Source of the DNA: Desertimonas flava
Lineage (GTDB): Bacteria; Actinomycetota; Acidimicrobiia; Acidimicrobiales; Ilumatobacteraceae
NCBI RefSeq assembly: GCF_003426815.1
Contig: NZ_QKYK01000027.1
Span: 1-64,000, forward strand
Direction: 5' to 3'
DNA: 64,000 nt
Shown here piece by piece: positions 60,601-64,000 of the stretch (its first letter is position 1; each line of letters starts with the position of its first letter). A program made the position numbers and the translations under genes. Under the pieces are notes generated by a model. It was not told where the DNA came from, ran no database searches, and saw only the letters and a program-made list of their open reading frames with translations.

Positions 60601-62188
60601 CGCCCGGTACAGAGATGCGCTCGGCTGCGCGTTGCCACTCGGGCTCCCGCAGGTCTTCACCGATCCGGTGCCGCGCCCGCTCGAGGATCTCGTCGCCCGT
60701 TACGCCCGCACGCACGGGCCGTTCCTCGAGCGCGACGTCGCCGTCCGCTTCGGGGCGCCCGAGCCGCGCATCGTCGGCGCTCTCGCCGCGCTCGAGGCCG
60801 AGGGCCGCCTCGTTCGGGGCGAGTTCCGTCCCGGCGGGGTCCGGCGCGAGTGGTGCGATCTCGACGTGTTGCGCCAGCTCCGCCGTCGGTCCCTCGCCGT
60901 GCTCCGGCGTGAGGTGGAGCCGGTCGACCAGGAGGCGCTGGCCCAGTTCCTCCCGGCGTGGTCGGGCGTGTCGCGCACGAGGAAGGGGCTGGAGGCGCTC
61001 GTCGAGACCATCGGCGTGCTCTCCGGCGCGCCGCTGGTCGCCTCGGCGCTCGAGCGCGACATCCTGCCCGCCCGCGTCGCCAACTACCGGCCGGCGATGC
61101 TCGACGAGCTCTGCGCGGCGGGCGAGGTGGTGTGGGTCGGCAGTGGCGCCGTCGGCGCCAACGATGGTCGCATCCGGCTGTGCTTCGCCGACCAGCTCGC
61201 CGTGCTCGCGCCGAGCTGGGATCGCAGCGAGTCCGCCGATGCGGTGGTGGGACGGGTGCACGACGACATCCGCGCCGTCCTGGCCGCCGGCGGGGCGATG
61301 TTCTGGGGCCAGCTGCGCAGCGGCGTGGTCGGGCCCACCGACACGGAGCTCGTCGCCGCGCTGTGGGACCTCGTCTGGGCCGGCGAGGTCACCAACGACT
61401 CGCTCGTCGCCCTGCGCGCCTTCACCTCCGGCGCCGCGCGCAAGGCGGTCGGCGGTGGTCGCCCGATGCGCCGCGGCCGGCCCACCCGGCTGGGACGCAT
61501 CGGACCGGCTGCCGGGTCGGGCCGATGGAGCCTCGTCGCCCCGCTGCTCCAGCCGGCGCCCACGCCAACGGCGTCGGCCCATGCCGCCGCCCTGCAACTG
61601 GCCGAGCGCTACGGCGTGGTCACCCGTGAGGCGGTGCTGGCCGAAGGCGTCGTCGGCGGGTTCTCGTCGGTGTACGGCGTGTTCAAGGTGCTCGAGGAGC
61701 GGGGTCAGGTCCGCCGCGGGTACTTCGTCAGCGGCTTGGGCGCTGCGCAGTTCGCCGTCCCCGGCGCCGTCGACCGTCTCCGGTCGATGCGCCGGCCCGA
61801 CGACCTCGACGCCCCGCCGGCCGAGGTGGTGGCGTTGTCGGCGGCCGATCCGGCCCAGCCGTACGGCGCCAGCCTGGCGTGGCCAGAGTCACCGGGCCGC
61901 CCTGCCCGCATCGGTGCGGCGCTGGTGGTGATGCGTGGTGGCGTGCCCCTGATCTGGCACGACCGCCGGTCTCACCATCTCGTCACGTTCGCGGGTGCGG
62001 CCGACGACGACGGGTGGGTCGACGCCCTCGTCGGCCAGGTGCAGGACGGTCCGTCCCGGTCGGTCGAGATCCGCAAGATCAACGGCAACGAGCTGGCGTC
62101 GGCTCCCGAGGCGGCGTGGGTCACGGCGGCCGTGAAGTCGCGCGGGTTCAGCGACGGGTACCGCGGCCTCGTCCTGCGTCAGCCCTGA
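57605..62188 (+). CDS. lhr: Lhr-family ATP-dependent helicase
   Basis: 1527-residue superfamily-2 helicase. Walker A is APTGSGKT (about 40-48), the DEIH box is VIIDEIHAMA (about 178-187), motif III LSATQRPL and motif VI QRIGRAGHQVG. The winged-helix/Lhr-core region continues to about 850 and is followed by the long Lhr C-terminal domain, the full-length actinobacterial form. Mycobacterial Lhr is a 3'-5' translocase induced by DNA damage and linked to interstrand crosslink repair. Start set at GTG 57605, where conservation begins; TACGAT at 57578-57583 is a candidate -10. The in-frame ATG at 57497 is in a palindrome and unlikely. Confidence 0.92.
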   Translation: MLDAFSPAVRAWFAASFPTPTPPQIQGWPAIVAGKHTLICAPTGSGKTLAAFLTSIDRLVTTPPPDERKHRTRVLYISPLRALAFDVEKNLRAPLAGIGLAHERLFGAGRSAPDEGNGGTGGPATFHPIEVAMRTGDTSAKDRQALARKPPDLLITTPESLYLMLTSNAAETLVGVETVIIDEIHAMAATKRGAHLAVSMERLEEITARPPQRIGLSATQRPLSEIARFLGGQHDSDGTGPGQPREVAIVDAGISKPLEVDVVIPVEDMTDLPQPQQPVDGMYSGPADLAMTPRRASIWPSIYPRILEQILAHRSTIVFCNARRQAERLAAKLNELAEEQGIGLNEEGEHAFDLVKAHHGSLAREQRVIVEDELKRGTLRAIVATSSLELGIDMGAVDLVIQVESPGAVSRGLQRIGRAGHQVGEPSKGTIYPKHRGDLLEAAVVTRRMIDGEIEHTHYLRNPLDVLAQQIVAHVSAHTELPVSAVAAMVRRTATFAELSDELLTNTLEMLAGRYPSEEFSELRPRLVWDRVNDTLRARDGSKRLAVTSGGTIPDRGLFGVFLPDGTRVGELDEEMVYESRPGETFLLGASTWRIEDITFERVTVTPAPGQPGKMPFWHGDRPGRPLELGRALGAFVRELRALPPETAMTRLREHHALDEFAASNLLQYLGEQAEATGVVPDDRTVVVERFRDEIGDWRVCILSPFGTPVHAPWAMAIERRLADHFDIPVESMWGDDGIVLRLPEAADPTTNDLVPMDALTIDPDDIDELVVATLPQTALFSSRFRECAGRSLLLPRRRPGQRTPLWQQRQRAADLLAVAAKHPTFPVLLEASRECLQDVFDVPALREVLGQLRSRAVRVVNVETSKPSPMAQSLLFNWIAAYMYEGDAPLAERRAAALALDRDLLADLLGAEELRELLDADVLADVELDLQRLSDGRRARSADELHDVLRRVGDLTLADLGLRCEGDPGPMIDALVAERRAIEVGIAGEQRYVAAEDAARYRDALGCALPLGLPQVFTDPVPRPLEDLVARYARTHGPFLERDVAVRFGAPEPRIVGALAALEAEGRLVRGEFRPGGVRREWCDLDVLRQLRRRSLAVLRREVEPVDQEALAQFLPAWSGVSRTRKGLEALVETIGVLSGAPLVASALERDILPARVANYRPAMLDELCAAGEVVWVGSGAVGANDGRIRLCFADQLAVLAPSWDRSESADAVVGRVHDDIRAVLAAGGAMFWGQLRSGVVGPTDTELVAALWDLVWAGEVTNDSLVALRAFTSGAARKAVGGGRPMRRGRPTRLGRIGPAAGSGRWSLVAPLLQPAPTPTASAHAAALQLAERYGVVTREAVLAEGVVGGFSSVYGVFKVLEERGQVRRGYFVSGLGAAQFAVPGAVDRLRSMRRPDDLDAPPAEVVALSAADPAQPYGASLAWPESPGRPARIGAALVVMRGGVPLIWHDRRSHHLVTFAGAADDDGWVDALVGQVQDGPSRSVEIRKINGNELASAPEAAWVTAAVKSRGFSDGYRGLVLRQP

Positions 62189-62221
62189 CGTCGCCGGTCG
62201 GCCCGGACGCCGGGGCAGCGA

Positions 62222-62857
62222 TCAGTCGCCGGCGGCGGTGGCCAACTGCGACTCGCTGGCCTGACCGTCCGTGGCGGTCTGGGCGAGGCCACGCAGACCG
62301 GCCCAGGCGAGGTCACTCAGCTGGTCGGCCATCACGTCGGCGTCGAACTCACGACCGTGCTCGACGAGGCGGCGGCTGGCGCCCTCGGACATCCCGACGA
62401 TGGCGTGAGCCAGGGTGAGCTGATGATCGCGGTCGATGCCGGCGGCGATCAGCGGGGCGATGGCCCGGGCGGCGGCGTCGGTGAACCGCCGGACGGCGCG
62501 GGCGAACTCGACGTCCTGGCGCGACCCGCCGCCGAACAGGAGCGTGAACGCGTCGCGGTTCTCGCTGACCCAGCGGAAGTAGGCGCGGAAGCCGAGGCGT
62601 GTCTGCTCCCGCCCGCTCGTGACGCCGCTGGCGGCGACGGTGACGGCGAGCACCATCTCCTCGCCGACCGACTCGAGGAGGGCGTGGTACAGCTCTCTCT
62701 TGGACTCGAAGTGCTGGTACAGGACGGGCTTGGTGACGCCGGCGGCGTCGGCGATGTCGTTCATCGACGTCTCGTGGTACCCGGCACGGGCGAACGTGGT
62801 GAGGGCAACCCGCAGGAGTTGCTCACGACGATCACTGGCAGAGAGTCGCGCCGACAT
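62222..62857 (-). CDS. TetR-family transcriptional regulator
   Basis: 211-residue TetR protein. The N-terminal HTH is DIADAAGVTKPVLYQHFESK (about 35-54). The effector domain has GFRAYFRWVSENRDAFTLLFGG, a pattern seen in TetR regulators of lipid genes, although the ligand is unknown. The ATG at 62857 lies two bases from the palindrome TTACCC-GA-GGGTAA, inside which a TACCCT (minus strand) can be the -10. This strongly suggests autorepression. Confidence 0.88.
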   Translation of the reverse strand: MSARLSASDRREQLLRVALTTFARAGYHETSMNDIADAAGVTKPVLYQHFESKRELYHALLESVGEEMVLAVTVAASGVTSGREQTRLGFRAYFRWVSENRDAFTLLFGGGSRQDVEFARAVRRFTDAAARAIAPLIAAGIDRDHQLTLAHAIVGMSEGASRRLVEHGREFDADVMADQLSDLAWAGLRGLAQTATDGQASESQLATAAGD

Positions 62858-62859
62858 AC

Positions 62860-62873
62860 TTACCCGAGGGTAA
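62860..62873. promoter_or_regulatory. TetR autoregulatory operator TTACCCGAGGGTAA
   Basis: 6-bp perfect arms around GA, two bases upstream of the tetR start. The minus strand reads GTTACCCTCGGGTAA, identical outside its three central bases to GTTACCGCTGGGTAA at 41862-41876 before the glycosyltransferase operon. Confidence 0.65.
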
Positions 62874-62909
62874 CAAGCGTCGGGACGATCGGGCGCTCGC
62901 GCCCGGCCG

Positions 62910-63209
62910 TCAGAGGCCTCGCTCGCGATCGTCCCGGTCGGCGGCCTTCACGGCGTACCCGAGCACGATGGTCGGGGCGAGGAGCACGCACGACGCCACC
63001 AGCGTGCCGACGATGATGCCGGCCTTCGTCGACGTGAAGTCGGTGGCGACGCCGACGAAGAACACGACGATCGCCACGACCAGCAGGAGATAGCCCAGGC
63101 GGTTGGCCAGGCCGACGATTCGGCGCACCTGCTCGCGCCGGCGGCGGACGGGGTCGTCGTCGGCCGGATCGTTCCGGGGCGGATCCTTCGGGTCGGGGGC
63201 GGCCGTCAT
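62910..63209 (-). CDS. Small two-helix membrane protein
   Basis: 99-residue protein: charged N-terminus (DPKDPPRNDPADDDPVRRRRE), two predicted membrane helices (about 39-56 and 64-86) and a short charged tail KAADRDDRERGL. Not recognised. A TACCAT (minus strand, 63223-63228) could be the -10, placing the ATG at 63209 seven bases after the likely start of transcription; an in-frame ATG at 63224 falls inside that hexamer. Divergent from the enoyl-CoA hydratase gene. Confidence 0.65.
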   Translation of the reverse strand: MTAAPDPKDPPRNDPADDDPVRRRREQVRRIVGLANRLGYLLLVVAIVVFFVGVATDFTSTKAGIIVGTLVASCVLLAPTIVLGYAVKAADRDDRERGL

Positions 63210-63302
63210 AGAGTCGGCCGACATGGTACGGGCGGGCCACCCGGTCGGCACGGCCCGCGACGAGGACCTCCCGGACCACCCGGGCGCACGCTGGAGGCAC
63301 TG

Positions 63303-64000
63303 ATGAGAACGGAACGTCGCGGCGCGGTCACCGTGCTGACCCTCGATCGGCCGGAGCGCCGCAACGCCGTGGATCACGCCACGCTGCTGGCGCTCGCCGG
63401 CGTGATCGACGAGGTTCGCGGCGACGGCACGCGGGCGGTCGTGCTCACCGGTGAGCCACCGGCGTTCTGTGCCGGCGCCGACCTCACGGGCGTCGAGGAG
63501 GGCGAGTTCGCCGCCGCCCTCGCCACGGTGCTGCGCGGGTTCACCGCGCTGCCGATCCCGGTCGTCGGCGCCATCGACGGCGCTGCGCTCGGGGCGGGGT
63601 CGCAACTGGCATCGGTGTGCGACCTGCGGGTCGCCACACCGGCGAGCCGGTTCGGGATCCCGGCCGCCCGCCTGGGGCTCGTCGTCGACCACTGGACCGT
63701 TCGGCGACTGAGTCAGCAGTTCACGCCGTCGGTCGCCCGGGCGATGCTCGTGGCCGCCGAGACGTTCGACGGCGCCCGGCTCCACGCCGTCGGCGCCGTG
63801 CATCGCCTCGGCACGCTGGACGACGCGCTGGCGTGGGCCGACGAGATTGCCGGCCTCGCGCCACTCACGATCGCCGGGCACAAGCTGGCCCTGGAACGAT
63901 CGGCCGCCGAACCGCAGCCCGACGCCGACGTCGAAGCGGCCCGCGCCGCGGCGTGGGCGAGCGCCGACGCCGTCGAGGGCCGCACGGCGTTCCTCGAGAA
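63303..64000 (+). CDS. Enoyl-CoA hydratase/isomerase (crotonase) family, truncated by window end
   Basis: At least 232 residues, running off the right edge without a stop. The crotonase fold shows LDRPERRNAV near the N-terminus, the first oxyanion-hole loop PPAFCAGADLTG and the second in AIDGAALGAGSQLASVCDLRVA. The usual catalytic Glu positions appear replaced: the second loop reads ALGAGSQLA rather than GGGxELA, so hydratase chemistry is uncertain. The ATG at 63303 has GGAGG six bases upstream. It is likely to act in acyl-CoA metabolism. Confidence 0.85.
   Translation, partial: MRTERRGAVTVLTLDRPERRNAVDHATLLALAGVIDEVRGDGTRAVVLTGEPPAFCAGADLTGVEEGEFAAALATVLRGFTALPIPVVGAIDGAALGAGSQLASVCDLRVATPASRFGIPAARLGLVVDHWTVRRLSQQFTPSVARAMLVAAETFDGARLHAVGAVHRLGTLDDALAWADEIAGLAPLTIAGHKLALERSAAEPQPDADVEAARAAAWASADAVEGRTAFLE

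Overview
The window is about 64 kb of high-GC DNA, roughly 70% by eye, with tightly packed genes on both strands. It looks like a chromosomal segment of an actinobacterium. Supporting signs are two WhiB-type Fe-S regulators, F420-type enzymes (an LLM oxidoreductase and a PPOX-fold protein), a class E sortase, a DUF2342 zincin-like protein, a SenX3/RegX3-type two-component pair and many GTG starts. The short motif PLPPHERAWRHPSE in a degenerate HtrA-like protein and the general gene content make me favour the Acidimicrobiia (Ilumatobacter-like). That placement is inference. I see no rRNA, tRNA, CRISPR array, transposase or prophage.

Layout. 1-5.2 kb: a VWA protein, whiB, tatA, a second whiB and a Tat-exported intradiol dioxygenase. 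5.5-14.8 kb: a phosphate regulon with ppk1, pstS, pstC, pstA, pstB, phoU, a sensor kinase and a response regulator, and a clear tandem PHO box before pstS. 14.9-22 kb: an MFS transporter, a diiron protein with its TetR regulator, a DUF2342 protein, an epimerase-like protein and a dead HtrA-like protein. 22-25.4 kb: moaE, a small membrane protein, mreB, a tandem intergenic repeat and an RNB-domain RNase. 25.4-38.4 kb: metabolic and regulatory genes, including a PQQ-type sugar dehydrogenase, TesB, an MmyB-type regulator, an F420 oxidoreductase, a secreted triple-repeat protein, a Tyr phosphatase with PlsC, ThpR, an SDR, and an MFS/ArsR pair. 38.5-41.8 kb: a three-gene operon (GT4 glycosyltransferase, methyltransferase, prenyltransferase-like alpha/alpha-barrel protein). 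41.9-48.1 kb: dtd, lnt, sortase and the haem genes hemY, hemH and hemE. 48.2-64 kb: helD, a cyclopropane synthase, a lipoprotein with a DtxR regulator, an ABC-F ATPase, a YkgJ-like protein, a hydrolase, dinB, lhr, tetR, a small membrane protein and a truncated enoyl-CoA hydratase.

Two patterns cut across the genes. First, many start codons have a TANNNT -10 hexamer ending only 6-8 nt upstream, so leaderless transcription seems common here. I used this to choose several starts and to place operators. Second, the gaps between genes hold several unrelated families of near-perfect palindromes. Some recur almost identically tens of kb apart (40435/57491, 32615/56261, 54845/27527, 5221/23614/23777). 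They look like dispersed hairpin repeats that may also act as terminators, and they are the least explained signal in the window. A shared palindrome, GTTACC-N3-GGGTAA, links the tetR gene at 62.8 kb to the promoter of the glycosyltransferase operon at 41.8 kb and suggests a small regulon.
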